This document shows positions 43,509 to 53,475 of a stretch of DNA of 64,000 nucleotides, piece after piece (within the stretch, counting starts at the first letter, position 1; each line of letters opens with the position of its first letter). This stretch comes from Chloroflexota bacterium (GTDB lineage Bacteria > Chloroflexota > Anaerolineae > Aggregatilineales > Phototrophicaceae), in the NCBI GenBank assembly GCA_028875245.1, contig JAPPEU010000010.1, forward strand, positions 1 through 64,000, in the 5' to 3' direction. The notes below the pieces were generated by a model. That model was not told the origin of the DNA. It was given only the letters and a program-made list of their open reading frames with translations, and made no database searches. A program made the translations under genes and the position numbers.

Positions 43509-45452
43509 ATGTCTATGGCCATCAAGCGGATCATGTTGGTCACGCGGAATGTTTCTTTTGCCATCGATGTCAAGCGCGCGTTGGAAGCGCTTGGCGAATA
43601 CAACGTGACCGCCGTCGCCGATGTCCGCAATGCCATCGAGGGCCTGCGCGATCATCCGCAGCATCTCCTGCTGCTCGATACAGCGAATTTGTCCATTTCA
43701 CCGGAAATCATGATCGAGATGGTCCGCTCGCGGCGGGAGCGGTTGGCGATTGTTCTCGCGCCCGATTCGCCCGATACCCGCGAACTCGCCCGCCTTTATC
43801 GCTTGGGTGGCGTCGTCGATATACCGGTGATGGCGCGCAGCTTGATGCCGATCCTGGATGCCGCGTTGCAAGAAAGCGCGGATGCGCTGACGGAGACTCA
43901 GGAAACACCGACTGTCGATGTCGGTGAAGACACGATTTACATTGAGTCCCTGGTCGATGACCTGGTTGAAGAAGAGCTGGCGCTGAACTACACGCGGCGC
44001 CGGCTGCAAGCCTCGTATGAACTCTTGCACCCGCGCAGCGCAAACGAGGCCGAGCCGGGTGCGAAACCCGCGCTCGAAGTCCTGGTCGAGCCCGACGAAG
44101 AAGGCGAAACGGTCCGCTATCAATTCGTCAGGGACGATGATGCGCTCGCTTCGACGACGACCCAGCTGGCGAACGCCGAGATTGATGAAACGCCGATCGC
44201 GGCGAGCGGCGCCAATGATACAGTGCGAGACCTGGCAAATTCTATCGCCGGCGATCGCCCGGCCGAGCCGGCCGCTGTCAGCCCGCAGGACGCCACCGAA
44301 GACGCGAATCTTGAAGACAGCGCGGCATTTGAAGATATGCTTGGCGCCCTTCTGGACGAAAGCACGGCCCTCGAAAACTTGACGCTGGAATCGCTCTTTG
44401 ATACGACGCGCGAGTTGCCCGGCGCGCTCGGCACCGGCGTCGTGCCCGCCTGGCTGCGCGAGACCGAAAAGTTCATTGATGAACCGAGCTTCCTGGCCGA
44501 GATGGCGGAGGCGCTGCCACCTTTGACTGAACCTGAGGGACTTGGCGAGACGACTTCGCCAGCCGCCTTCAATGAGCCGGCTGATGAAGATGCGGCAACC
44601 GAACCCGCCCCCGCGTCCGCTGAGGAGACGGATGTGGCAGCGGGCCGGCCTGAGGCCCATGCCGCGAGCGAGCCATGGCGGAGGCCCATCTCGAGCCGCA
44701 ATGAAGATCCCGCGCTCGCCCAGCTTGCCGTCACAATGACGCAGATGATGACCGATTTGACGGCGGACGCGACCGTCTTGACGCGCGGGGATCAAATCGT
44801 CGCCTTTTCCGGCGAGCTGTCGCTGGACGAATTCCGCGCCCTGCGTCGGGTTGTCGGCGACGACTGGACGGCGGAAAGCAGCGTCTCTCGCATACGCTTC
44901 ATCACGCCGCCAGCGGCCGGGCGGGATTACATGCTCTACTCGCGAGGGTCGGTAGCCGACTACACATTGACCCTGATATTCAGCGGCGGGCGGCAGCTTC
45001 GCGAGATCCGGCGGCAGGGCGACCGCATGCTGCGGGCATTGGACAGCGCCCCGGCCGAAGAGAGGCCGGAAGAGGCTGCCCCGCCTGAGGCAATCCAATC
45101 GCGGCAGCCTTTCGCATTCGTCTGGATGGTGAATGATCCAACTCGCCTCCTGGGCAAGCAGGTGGCCGAGCAATTGGTGTTCTGGCTGGAAGTCCAGCTC
45201 AACAGCTTAAACTGGAAGATCAAACGGCTTGACGTGCACCATGACTTCATCTATCTGAGCGCCGATGTGCCCGGGCGCGTCTCGCCGGACGCTCTCGTGC
45301 GCACAGTGATGGACCGCGCGCGCGCAATCGCCTGCTCGGAAGACAAAGCCCTGCCCCAAGCGCTCTGGGCGGATGCCTACCTCGTGCTGCAACCCGGGCG
45401 CGACATGAGTGAACGGGAGCTGCAGCGCTTCCTGCATTTCGCCCGCGCCTGA
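43509..45452 (+). CDS. Pseudo-receiver/roadblock/IS200-like fusion protein
   Basis: A 647-residue protein. Residues 1-125 look like a response-regulator receiver: RIMLVTRNVSFAIDVKRALEAL, Asp57 in LLLLDTAN and LAIVLAPDSPDTRE. The acidic pair (VTRN) and the Lys of KP are missing, so it is probably not phosphorylated. A 270-residue acidic, Ala/Glu-rich linker follows. Residues about 405-515 resemble a roadblock/LC7 domain (ADATVLTRGDQIVAFSGELSLDEF). Residues about 533-647 align with the Y1 transposase fold of IS200, including LWADAYLV near its Tyr position, but HHDFIYLS lacks the HxH. No transposase neighbours exist. It is probably a domesticated regulatory protein. Confidence 0.7.
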   Translation: MSMAIKRIMLVTRNVSFAIDVKRALEALGEYNVTAVADVRNAIEGLRDHPQHLLLLDTANLSISPEIMIEMVRSRRERLAIVLAPDSPDTRELARLYRLGGVVDIPVMARSLMPILDAALQESADALTETQETPTVDVGEDTIYIESLVDDLVEEELALNYTRRRLQASYELLHPRSANEAEPGAKPALEVLVEPDEEGETVRYQFVRDDDALASTTTQLANAEIDETPIAASGANDTVRDLANSIAGDRPAEPAAVSPQDATEDANLEDSAAFEDMLGALLDESTALENLTLESLFDTTRELPGALGTGVVPAWLRETEKFIDEPSFLAEMAEALPPLTEPEGLGETTSPAAFNEPADEDAATEPAPASAEETDVAAGRPEAHAASEPWRRPISSRNEDPALAQLAVTMTQMMTDLTADATVLTRGDQIVAFSGELSLDEFRALRRVVGDDWTAESSVSRIRFITPPAAGRDYMLYSRGSVADYTLTLIFSGGRQLREIRRQGDRMLRALDSAPAEERPEEAAPPEAIQSRQPFAFVWMVNDPTRLLGKQVAEQLVFWLEVQLNSLNWKIKRLDVHHDFIYLSADVPGRVSPDALVRTVMDRARAIACSEDKALPQALWADAYLVLQPGRDMSERELQRFLHFARA

Positions 45453-45549
45453 CCCGAGCTCTTTCACCCGCCAGATTCGCCTGTAACATCATCGCGCCAT
45501 CGGCTATACTCGCCCCAAAGTTCATCGAGTATTTCACCGAGTCACGATC

Positions 45550-48342
45550 ATGGACACTCGCCCCGTTCTCTATCTCATTGACGGTCACGCCCTGGCGTAC
45601 CGCAGTTACTTCGCGCTGCAGCGCGGCGGCTTTTCCACATCAAGCGGAGAAAGCACGAGCGCGGTCTACGGTTTCAGTCGGACCCTGCTGGATGTTTACG
45701 AGCATTATCAGCCGAAATACCTCGCCGTTACCTTTGACGAGGGCTTGAGCGCGCGCGAAGAAATTTACCCCGAATACAAGGCGACGCGCGAGACAATGCC
45801 GGAGGATCTGCGCAGTCAATTCGACCGCATTCGCCAACTGGTCTCCGCCTTCAATATCCCGCAGTTGACGATGCCGAACATGGAAGCGGACGATGTGCTG
45901 GGCACGATCAGCCGGCAGGCGGTTGACATGGGCCTGGATGTGCATATCGCCACCGGCGACCGCGATATCTTGCAGCTGCTTGGCCCGCATGTACGGGTGC
46001 AGCTGCCGCAGCGTGGCGATGACGACAAGGTCTGGGATGTGCCGGCCTTTCGCGAAAAATGGGGAATTGAGCCCAGCCAGCTGGTCGATCTCAAAGCGAT
46101 GATGGGCGATAGTTCGGACAATATCCCCGGCGTCGCCGGCGTCGGCGAAAAGTCTGCCACCAAGCTGCTGCAAGAATACGGTGATCTGGACGCTATCTAC
46201 GAGAACCTGGACAGCATCGGCACGCGCGTGCGCAATCGGCTGATAGCAGGCCGCGATATGGCCTATCTCAGCCGTGAGCTGGCCACCATCATGCGCGACC
46301 TTGATATCCAGCTGGATCTGGAGTCCTGCGTCGGGCAGGACTTCGCGCTGAAGCCGGTGGATGATGTCTTCTCCGCCCTTGAGTTCAGGACGCTGCGCGA
46401 TCGGCTGCACAAAGTCTATGGCAGGCTGCACGGCGAAGAGATCGAGACAGGCATCCTCAACGCGCATGAAGTGGTCGAAACGATAATCCTGCGCGACGAG
46501 GCGCAGCTGCAGAGCCTGGTCGATGAACTGAATCGCGCCGAGATGATCGCCTTCGATACCGAAACGACGAGCATCGATCAGATGGCGGCCGAGCTGGTGG
46601 GCATATCGTTAGCCGTTGACGGCGAGCGCGGCTTCTACTTGCCGGTCGGTCATCGCAACGCCGATGAAGCGGGCCAGACTGAAATGTTCGCCGAACCCGC
46701 AGCTGATCTTGATCAGCTTCCGCTCGATACCGTGATTGAAGCGCTGCGTGGGCCAATGGAAAACGCCGACATTCCCAAAACGGCGCATAACGCCGTGTAC
46801 GATGTGATGATCCTGCGGCGCTACGGCATCCATGTGGCGCCCATCGCCTTTGACACCATGCTGGCGGAATGGGTGAACAATCCGATCAGCAAATTCCTTG
46901 GGCTGAAAGCCCTGGTGGCGCAGACATTCAATATACAGATGACGGAAATCTCGGAATTGCTGGGCACGGGCAAAAACCAGAAATCAATGGCCGAGGTCGA
47001 TATTGAAGACGCGGCGCCTTATGCGGCGGCCGACGCGACGATGACCTGGCGCCTGGTCGAGCCCTTGCAAGCCGAGTTGCAGGGCGCCGGCCTGGATGCG
47101 CTTTGCGCCTCGCTCGAAGTGCCGCTTATCCCAATCATTGGGGAGATGCAATACAAAGGCGTCACGCTGGATGTCGACTTTCTCACGAAAATGAGCGGCC
47201 GCTTGCAGGGGGATATTGCCGCTCTCGAAGCCTCGATATTCGAAGCGGGCGGCGGCAAATTCAACATCGGCAGTCCCAAGCAACTGAACCAGATCCTCTT
47301 CGAGCGGCTTGAATTGCCGGTTGAGGGACTAAAGAAGACCAAGTTGGGATATTCGACCGACGCCGCCACCCTGGACGCTCTGCGCGATGCGCACCCGATC
47401 ATCGGCATGATTGTCAATTATCGCGAGCTGTCAAAATTGAAAAGCACCTATGTCGACGCGCTGCCCACGTTGGTCAATTCAGGCACCGGGCGCGTCCATA
47501 CAAGTTACAATCAAGCGGGCTCGGCGACCGGCCGCTTCAGCAGCAGCAGCCCCAATTTGCAGAATATCCCCATCCGCACCGCATCGGGGCGGGAAGTGCG
47601 GCGGGCTTTTGTGGCGCCGGCCGGCTACGTCCTGCTGGCCGTCGATTACAACCAGATCGAGCTGCGCGTGATGGCCCATATCAGCGAGGACGCCACCTTG
47701 ATCGACGCTTTCCACCGAGGGCAGGATATCCACCAGGCGACGGCGGCTGCAGTCAGCGGGATCGCGCCGGAAGACGTCACCTACGAGCAGCGCAATTTCG
47801 CCAAGCGCGTCAATTTTGGCCTGATGTATGGCATGGGCGCTTTCCGCCTGGCGCGCGATAGCGACTTGACGCTGGCGGAAGCGGAAGATTTCATCGCGAC
47901 TTACTTCGAGCGCATGCCCGGCGTCAAAGAGTATATCGATCGCACGAAAGCCTTCGTCTGGGAGAACGGCTATACCGAGACGCTCTACGGGCGGCGGCGG
48001 ATTTATCCGGCGATCAAAGCGAAGGGCAACCGGCGCAGCACCGCGGCCGAAGAACGCGCTGCCATCAATATGCCGATCCAGGGCACAGCCGCTGATATTC
48101 TGAAACAGTCGATGATCAATCTCTACGACCGCCTCAGCCGCGAAAGTTATGACGCGGCGATGATCCTGCAGGTGCATGATGAGCTCGTCCTGGAAGTGAA
48201 AGAAGCTGAGCTCGGCCCGGTCAAGGCGCTGGTCATCGAGACGATGGAGTCCGCCTTTCCCGATGGCCAGCCTCTGCGCGTGCCGCTGCGCGCGAACGCC
48301 AGCTGCGGCGTCAACTGGCGCGATATGGAGGACATCGCTTAA
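45550..48342 (+). CDS. polA: DNA polymerase I
   Basis: A 930-residue repair and primer-removal polymerase. Residues 1-300 are the 5'-3' exonuclease (LIDGHALAYRSYFAL, PNMEADDVLG, GVAGVGEKSATKLL). The 3'-5' exonuclease has all expected acidic residues: AFDTETTS, TAHNAVYDVMIL and YAAADATMTW, so proofreading should be active. Polymerase motif A is DYNQIELRVMAH, motif B RNFAKRVNFGLMYG and motif C LQVHDELVLEV. Full length, no inactivating change. The ATG has no strong ribosome site; TATACT at 45505-45510 is a likely -10. Confidence 0.97.
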   Translation: MDTRPVLYLIDGHALAYRSYFALQRGGFSTSSGESTSAVYGFSRTLLDVYEHYQPKYLAVTFDEGLSAREEIYPEYKATRETMPEDLRSQFDRIRQLVSAFNIPQLTMPNMEADDVLGTISRQAVDMGLDVHIATGDRDILQLLGPHVRVQLPQRGDDDKVWDVPAFREKWGIEPSQLVDLKAMMGDSSDNIPGVAGVGEKSATKLLQEYGDLDAIYENLDSIGTRVRNRLIAGRDMAYLSRELATIMRDLDIQLDLESCVGQDFALKPVDDVFSALEFRTLRDRLHKVYGRLHGEEIETGILNAHEVVETIILRDEAQLQSLVDELNRAEMIAFDTETTSIDQMAAELVGISLAVDGERGFYLPVGHRNADEAGQTEMFAEPAADLDQLPLDTVIEALRGPMENADIPKTAHNAVYDVMILRRYGIHVAPIAFDTMLAEWVNNPISKFLGLKALVAQTFNIQMTEISELLGTGKNQKSMAEVDIEDAAPYAAADATMTWRLVEPLQAELQGAGLDALCASLEVPLIPIIGEMQYKGVTLDVDFLTKMSGRLQGDIAALEASIFEAGGGKFNIGSPKQLNQILFERLELPVEGLKKTKLGYSTDAATLDALRDAHPIIGMIVNYRELSKLKSTYVDALPTLVNSGTGRVHTSYNQAGSATGRFSSSSPNLQNIPIRTASGREVRRAFVAPAGYVLLAVDYNQIELRVMAHISEDATLIDAFHRGQDIHQATAAAVSGIAPEDVTYEQRNFAKRVNFGLMYGMGAFRLARDSDLTLAEAEDFIATYFERMPGVKEYIDRTKAFVWENGYTETLYGRRRIYPAIKAKGNRRSTAAEERAAINMPIQGTAADILKQSMINLYDRLSRESYDAAMILQVHDELVLEVKEAELGPVKALVIETMESAFPDGQPLRVPLRANASCGVNWRDMEDIA

Positions 48343-48358
48343 GCGAGGGGCGGACATG

Positions 48359-48367
48359 TGTTATACT
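48359..48367 (+). promoter_or_regulatory. Extended -10 promoter of argF
   Basis: TGTTATACT 49 bp before the argF ATG, immediately after the polA stop. Confidence 0.5.
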
Positions 48368-48416
48368 GCTGGTTCTCTCATATTGAGCGCTCGTATTTGA
48401 AAGACAGTGCCCTCAC

Positions 48417-49334
48417 ATGAAACATTTTCTGGAATTGGCCAGCTGCTCGACCGGTGAACTGCATGCGCTGTTGGAGTCGGCAATGCGGCTGAAAGCGGAT
48501 TGGCAGGCGGGCGGAAACGAGCCCGTGCTGCGGGGCAAGACCCTTGGCATGATTTTCCAGAAGCCGTCCCTGCGCACGCGCGTATCTTTCGAAATGGCGA
48601 TGAAGCATTTGGGCGGCGGCGCCATCATGCTGGGTCCGCAGGAAATCGGCCTGGGCGTCCGCGAGAGCATACCCGATGTGGCGCGCGTGCTCTCCAGCTA
48701 TGTGGATGGCATCATGGCGCGGGTCTACGATCATGCCGATGTCGTCGAATTGGCGGCGCACTCAAGCGTGCCGGTCATCAACGGCTTGAGCGACGGCTAC
48801 CATCCCTGCCAGGCTTTGGGCGACATGCTGACGATTCAAGAGCATTTTGGCGCGCTCGATGGCTTGCGCCTGGCTTTTGTCGGCGATGGCAACAACGTGG
48901 CGGCTTCCGTTGCCCTGGCCTGCGCCCACTTTGGCGTCAGCTTCAGCATCGCGACGCCGGAAGGCTATGAGATGCAGCGGCCGGTGCGCGAACAGGCTTT
49001 TGGCATCGCCGGTCGCAATGGCTCTGTGCTGGAAATGTGCACGCGCCCGCAATTGGCCGTGGCCGAGGCTGATGTCGTCTACACTGATACCTGGGTCAGC
49101 ATGGGGCAGGAAGCCGAAGCGGCCGAGCGAGCGAGCGAGTTTGACGCCTATCAGGTCAATGAAGAATTGTTAAGCGCCGCCAAACCGAAGGCGATTGTCA
49201 TGCACTGCTTGCCGGCCCACCGCGGCGATGAGATAACGGACGCGGTCATGGATGGTCCCCAGTCTAGAATCTTCGAGCAAGCGGAAAACCGATTGCACGC
49301 CCAAAAAGCGATTCTCGCGCGCTTGCTGAAATAG
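48417..49334 (+). CDS. argF: Ornithine carbamoyltransferase
   Basis: A 305-residue enzyme that makes citrulline from ornithine and carbamoyl phosphate in arginine synthesis. Carbamoyl-phosphate motif KPSLRTRVSFE (49-59), ornithine-side DGYHPCQALGDMLTI and the loop HCLPAHRGDEIT are present. Length is normal. The Ser51-Leu-Arg-Thr-Arg form of the STRT motif is typical of OTC rather than aspartate carbamoyltransferase. No other arginine gene is adjacent. Confidence 0.96.
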   Translation: MKHFLELASCSTGELHALLESAMRLKADWQAGGNEPVLRGKTLGMIFQKPSLRTRVSFEMAMKHLGGGAIMLGPQEIGLGVRESIPDVARVLSSYVDGIMARVYDHADVVELAAHSSVPVINGLSDGYHPCQALGDMLTIQEHFGALDGLRLAFVGDGNNVAASVALACAHFGVSFSIATPEGYEMQRPVREQAFGIAGRNGSVLEMCTRPQLAVAEADVVYTDTWVSMGQEAEAAERASEFDAYQVNEELLSAAKPKAIVMHCLPAHRGDEITDAVMDGPQSRIFEQAENRLHAQKAILARLLK

Positions 49335-49486
49335 CGCCGCTCCCCCGCGATTTCGCTGTCTACTTCGAAGTTCCCGCCGGCTGCCGGGGCGGAAGGTCTC
49401 GCGCTCCCGATCGGCCGGCCATTCCCTCCCATGCGCCGGCAGACACGTCGCGCCGCTGCAAGTGACTGGCGATTCGTCTGCGCATG

Positions 49487-49506
49487 ACTGTAATAAGTGT
49501 TACAGT
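49487..49506. promoter_or_regulatory. 20-bp palindromic operator candidate upstream of cdaA
   Basis: ACTGTAA-TAAGTG-TTACAGT has perfect 7-bp arms around a 6-bp spacer, 95 bp upstream of the cdaA start. AT-rich sequence follows. The symmetry suits a dimeric regulator, but the family is not recognisable. Confidence 0.45.
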
Positions 49507-49601
49507 GTGATAACTAAGACCGTATCAATGGGTTAATAAAAGTACCTAAACTGTCGGCCGGCTGACTTGCCTGCCGATTGGCTTGAGGCGGAAGGTCAGC
49601 G

Positions 49602-50477
49602 GTGGAACAGATTCTCCTCATTTTGGAAAGTGTCGAATTGCGGGATATCGTCGATATCGCCATTGTGACGACTTTGTTTTACAGCATCACTTTCATGTTC
49701 CGCGGCACGCAGGCGGTCGCGCTTTTACGCGGCATCGCGCTGGTGGTGATCGGTTTGATATCGGTGGCGGCGCTCTTCCGCCTGGAAGCTTTGAGCTGGC
49801 TGCTGGCCAACAGCTTGACCGCGCTGGTCATTGCCATCCCGGTGATCTTCCAGCCGGAGATCCGGCGGGTGCTGGAACGATTGGGGCGCGGGGCCTTTCT
49901 GGTCACGCGCCTGGCGCCTCAGGCGGTGCGCGTTTCGGTGATTGACGAGATCTGCGCCGCCGCGGGCAAGCTTTCGGATCGGCGACACGGCGCTCTCATT
50001 GTCATGCAGCGCAACAGCAGCTTGCAAGAATACATTCGTACCGGCATTCCATTGGACAGCGTCGTGACGGCTGATCTGCTGGTCACGCTTTTTTGGCCGC
50101 GCACCGAACTGCATGATGGCGCCGTAATCATCGACAATGCCGGGCGCATCGCATCCGCTTCCAGCGTCCTGCCAATCACCGCCAGCCGCAACCTGCCCAA
50201 CCCCAACCTGGGCACACGGCACCGGGCGGCGGTCGGCATCAGCGAAGTTGGCGATTCACTTTGTGTGATCGTTTCGGAGGAGACCGGCAAAATATCCGTC
50301 ACCAATGCCGGGCGCATGATTCTCGATTTGGACGCGCAGCGACTCAGGCTCATACTCAGCGCCTACTATGGTCCTGCTGAACAAACGGTCGTTTCCTTGA
50401 GAGGCCGCCTGCGCGAGATGCTGGACGACTTGCGGCTGCGCGTACAGACGCGCGGCAATCAGCGGGCGCAAACATGA
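49602..50477 (+). CDS. cdaA: Diadenylate cyclase CdaA
   Basis: A 291-residue membrane enzyme that makes c-di-AMP from two ATP. Three transmembrane helices (about 19-33, 40-58, 64-84) precede the DAC domain (about 110-260). The catalytic DGA is at 172-174 in ELHDGAVIID, and GTRHR (204-208) binds ATP. The start is GTG with a GGAAGG site. It overlaps cdaR by four bases. In Firmicutes the order cdaA-cdaR-glmM is standard; glmM is absent here. Confidence 0.95.
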   Translation: MEQILLILESVELRDIVDIAIVTTLFYSITFMFRGTQAVALLRGIALVVIGLISVAALFRLEALSWLLANSLTALVIAIPVIFQPEIRRVLERLGRGAFLVTRLAPQAVRVSVIDEICAAAGKLSDRRHGALIVMQRNSSLQEYIRTGIPLDSVVTADLLVTLFWPRTELHDGAVIIDNAGRIASASSVLPITASRNLPNPNLGTRHRAAVGISEVGDSLCVIVSEETGKISVTNAGRMILDLDAQRLRLILSAYYGPAEQTVVSLRGRLREMLDDLRLRVQTRGNQRAQT

Positions 50478-51778
50478 TTCAAAAAATATCAAAGTCGGAT
50501 ATGGCGGGCAACCTGCTCTGGCTGGCGGTATCGCTTCTCTTGGCGTCGGGTATATGGTACATCGCGGTGACATCGGCGGATCCCATCGGCAAGAAGAGCT
50601 TCCGCAGCATACCGGTGCAGATAGTGCCGAGCAAAACGGCGGAGATGACCAACAGCCGCACGCGCGCAGCGACCGTTACGATACAAGGCTTGCAATCGAC
50701 CGTCTCCGCTCGCCGCGCCGAAGACATCGTGGTGCGCGCTGACCTTTCGCGCCTGGGGCCGGGAACGCACACGGTTCCGCTCGAAGTGAGCGTGGCGCAG
50801 CCGGATGCCGATTCCTCTCGCCGGCTGGTCAAGCTCGTTCAGCCATCTCAGATCATTGTCGAACTGGAACCGCTGGAATCGCACGAAAAGAAGATTGTCA
50901 TCGAACTGCTGCGGGCGCCGCCAATCGGTTTCAGACATGACGACCCGCTGCCGAATATTACTGAGGTTCTCGTGAGCGGCGCGGCGAGCCGGGTTGGGCA
51001 GGTAGTGGCCGCGCGCGGCGACCTCGATCTATCCACCAGCCGCAATCCGATTGAAGCGGACCTGCGTCTGCACGCGGTTGACGCCGACGGGGATCGCATC
51101 GGCGATGTCGAGTTGGATCCGCCGACGGTCACCGTATCGGTCAATATCGCGCGGCGCGATGATATCCGTCAGATCGCTGTCCGTCCCAATGTCTTGCTGG
51201 ATACGCTGCCGGCCGGCTTTACCTTGAAGAACCAGAGTTATGATCCTGAATCGATCTTCGTCAGCGGCGCGCCCGAGCAGCTGGGCAACATTTCCGACAC
51301 GCTCTTCACCGAGCCGATCAGCCTGGTCGATCGTCAAGAGGGCTTTGACATCACCGTGCCCGTGCATTTGCCCGGCGATGACCTGTTTGTCATGAGCGGA
51401 GACAATAATGTAACCGTCTCAATCGAAATCATTCCGATCATTGATTCGCGACAGATCGACAATATCGAGGTCGCGCACATCGGATTGGAAGGCGGTTATT
51501 CGGTGTCAATCGTGCCGAAGGCAGTATCAGCTATCGTCACCGGCCCGGTGGTGATGGTCGATGTTTTGACGGTGGAGCACATTCAGGTCGTGGTCGATCT
51601 TAACGGGCTCTCGCCGGGCGTATACGACCGCGAGCCGTCGATTTCAATCAACCAGGGCGAACTTGGCGAAGAAAACGTATCCCTCTTGCCGGACGTGGTC
51701 AATGTGGAAATCGCGCTGCCCGAAGCCGAATCGGAAGATGCGGACGAGGCGGCAGCGCCGTCACCGGTCAACGGTTAA
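50474..51778 (+). CDS. cdaR: YbbR-domain CdaA regulator
   Basis: A 434-residue protein with one N-terminal transmembrane helix (about 14-30, LWLAVSLLLASGIWYIAV) and extracytoplasmic YbbR domains, each with a conserved VxGxxxxV-type strand: VTIQGLQSTVSARRAEDIVVRADLSRLGPGTH, SVNIARRDDIRQIAV and VVDLNGLSPGVYDREPSI. CdaR binds CdaA and modulates its activity across the membrane. Its coupled start (ATGA) with cdaA supports this. It ends in an acidic tail. Confidence 0.92.
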   Translation: MIQKISKSDMAGNLLWLAVSLLLASGIWYIAVTSADPIGKKSFRSIPVQIVPSKTAEMTNSRTRAATVTIQGLQSTVSARRAEDIVVRADLSRLGPGTHTVPLEVSVAQPDADSSRRLVKLVQPSQIIVELEPLESHEKKIVIELLRAPPIGFRHDDPLPNITEVLVSGAASRVGQVVAARGDLDLSTSRNPIEADLRLHAVDADGDRIGDVELDPPTVTVSVNIARRDDIRQIAVRPNVLLDTLPAGFTLKNQSYDPESIFVSGAPEQLGNISDTLFTEPISLVDRQEGFDITVPVHLPGDDLFVMSGDNNVTVSIEIIPIIDSRQIDNIEVAHIGLEGGYSVSIVPKAVSAIVTGPVVMVDVLTVEHIQVVVDLNGLSPGVYDREPSISINQGELGEENVSLLPDVVNVEIALPEAESEDADEAAAPSPVNG

Positions 51779-51924
51779 GCGCTGTGACGGAATCGGCCCA
51801 ATACGCCGATAGCTGAATGCGCGCGCGGGCGGCGACCATCCGCGCCTTATCCCTATCTAAACCGATGGCGGCCGACTACAATGCTGCGGCATTCTCTTTA
51901 TAGGCGGCGGGGCGAGTTTGAACC

Positions 51925-53325
51925 GTGTCTCGTAAACCAATTGTCGCCCTCGTTGGGCGTCCGAATGTCGGCAAGAGCACACTATTTAACCGACTCGTGG
52001 GTGAGCGGCTTGCCGTCACGCATGATATTCCCGGCACAACGCGGGATCGATTGCATGGCGAGTCCTTTTGGAACGGCGTCAGTTTTCAGGTGGTCGATAC
52101 CGGTGGGATCGAGGTCTACCAGCCTCGCGGGTCACGCGATGAATCGCCCTTGGCCGAGGGCAGCAGAGACTTTGTCAAAGAGATCATTGAACAGGCGCTG
52201 ATTGCCATCGCCGACGCGGATGTCATCATTCTGTTGGTCGACGCGCAATCCGGTGTGACGGCCGCGGATGAAGCGATCGCCGAGATTCTGCGCCGATCCG
52301 CCAAGCCGGTCCTGGTCGCCGCTAACAAGATTGACGACAAGGCACATGAAATCGAAGTCTTTGACTTTTACGTGCTCGGCCTGAACGTTATCGGCATCAG
52401 CGCCATTCACGGGCTGGGCGTGGGTGATCTGCTGGATGTATTGGTGCAGGCATTCGGCAGCTTGGCGCCTGAACCCGGTGAAGACGAAGCCGACGATCAT
52501 TTGAAGATTGCCATCGTCGGGCGCCCCAACGCGGGCAAGAGCACGCTGCTGAACAAGCTCATCGGCGAAGACCGCGCCATCGTCAGCGAGGTCGCCGGCA
52601 CGACGCGCGACGCCATCGACACGGAGATCAGTTACTTCGCTGAGAAGGTGACACTGATCGACACAGCTGGCATACGCCGCCGCGGTCGCATTGAAGCCGG
52701 CGTGGAGCGATACAGCATCATCCGCGCCATGAAAGCGATCGGGCGAGCCGATGTCGCGCTGCTGGTCATCGATGCCAAACTGGGCGTGACCGAACAAGAT
52801 GAACACATTGCCGGTTACGTCATAGAAGCCTACAAGAGCCTGGTCATTGTGGTGAACAAATGGGACGCGGTCGACAAGGACGCCTTCACCATGAACGCCT
52901 TTACAGACAATATCCGCGAGCGGCTGCATTTCGTGCGTTACGCGCCCATCATCTATATCAGCGCATTGGGGGGGCAGCGCATCCATCAGGTGCTGGAGGC
53001 GGCTTGCCGCGTCTGGGAAGCGCGTTTTTTGCGTATGCCCACGTCCGATGTGAATCGATTGCTGCGTGAAGCGGTCAAACGACACCCGCCCCATGCCAAG
53101 GGCACAAAACGGCTGAAGTTCTTATACGCGTCGCAGGTGCGCACCGATCCGCCGCTGATCCTCTTTCATGTTAACGACCCGACCCAGGTGCATTTCACCT
53201 ACAAGCGCTACCTGGAGAATCAGTTCCGCGCCGCCTATGAATTTGAAGGCACACCGATCCGCATGAGTTTCCGCGCCAGAGAGAGCAGGCGCATGCCCGC
53301 AGGCGAGCGCCCGGGGGGCGAATGA
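51925..53325 (+). CDS. der: GTPase Der (EngA)
   Basis: A 466-residue ribosome-assembly GTPase with two G domains: the first with GRPNVGKSTLFN (11-22), DTGG and NKID; the second with GRPNAGKSTLLNK (from residue 199), DTAG and NKWD. A C-terminal KH-like domain (about 375-460) contacts 23S rRNA. It acts in late 50S maturation. Starts at GTG. TACAAT at 51877-51882 is a probable -10. Confidence 0.97.
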   Translation: MSRKPIVALVGRPNVGKSTLFNRLVGERLAVTHDIPGTTRDRLHGESFWNGVSFQVVDTGGIEVYQPRGSRDESPLAEGSRDFVKEIIEQALIAIADADVIILLVDAQSGVTAADEAIAEILRRSAKPVLVAANKIDDKAHEIEVFDFYVLGLNVIGISAIHGLGVGDLLDVLVQAFGSLAPEPGEDEADDHLKIAIVGRPNAGKSTLLNKLIGEDRAIVSEVAGTTRDAIDTEISYFAEKVTLIDTAGIRRRGRIEAGVERYSIIRAMKAIGRADVALLVIDAKLGVTEQDEHIAGYVIEAYKSLVIVVNKWDAVDKDAFTMNAFTDNIRERLHFVRYAPIIYISALGGQRIHQVLEAACRVWEARFLRMPTSDVNRLLREAVKRHPPHAKGTKRLKFLYASQVRTDPPLILFHVNDPTQVHFTYKRYLENQFRAAYEFEGTPIRMSFRARESRRMPAGERPGGE

Positions 53326-53380
53326 CGCGGCCAGAGATTGCATGCCGGCGCGGGCCGATTTCATGCGAGCGCAGACTCTA

Positions 53381-53409
53381 TTGCGCTGCCAGCGGCATAA
53401 CTTTATAAT
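53381..53409 (+). promoter_or_regulatory. Sigma-70 promoter of lepB
   Basis: TTGCGC (53381-53386), 17 bp, perfect TATAAT (53404-53409); 66 bp before the ATG. Confidence 0.55.
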
Positions 53410-53475
53410 TTGTCCTGCTGTCAGATTTTGGACCCGCGGGGCGCGACGTAAGCTGACGGCGCGGGAGGAGACGGG

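Noticed and set aside
43698..45173. Long open frame antisense to the pseudo-receiver protein gene
   Set aside because: Same cause: Arg/Gly-rich low-information translation, no ribosome site and no family features.
49335..49601. A possible c-di-AMP riboswitch or small gene upstream of cdaA
   Set aside because: No ydaO-like conserved pairing or ORF is seen; only the 20-bp dyad stands out.
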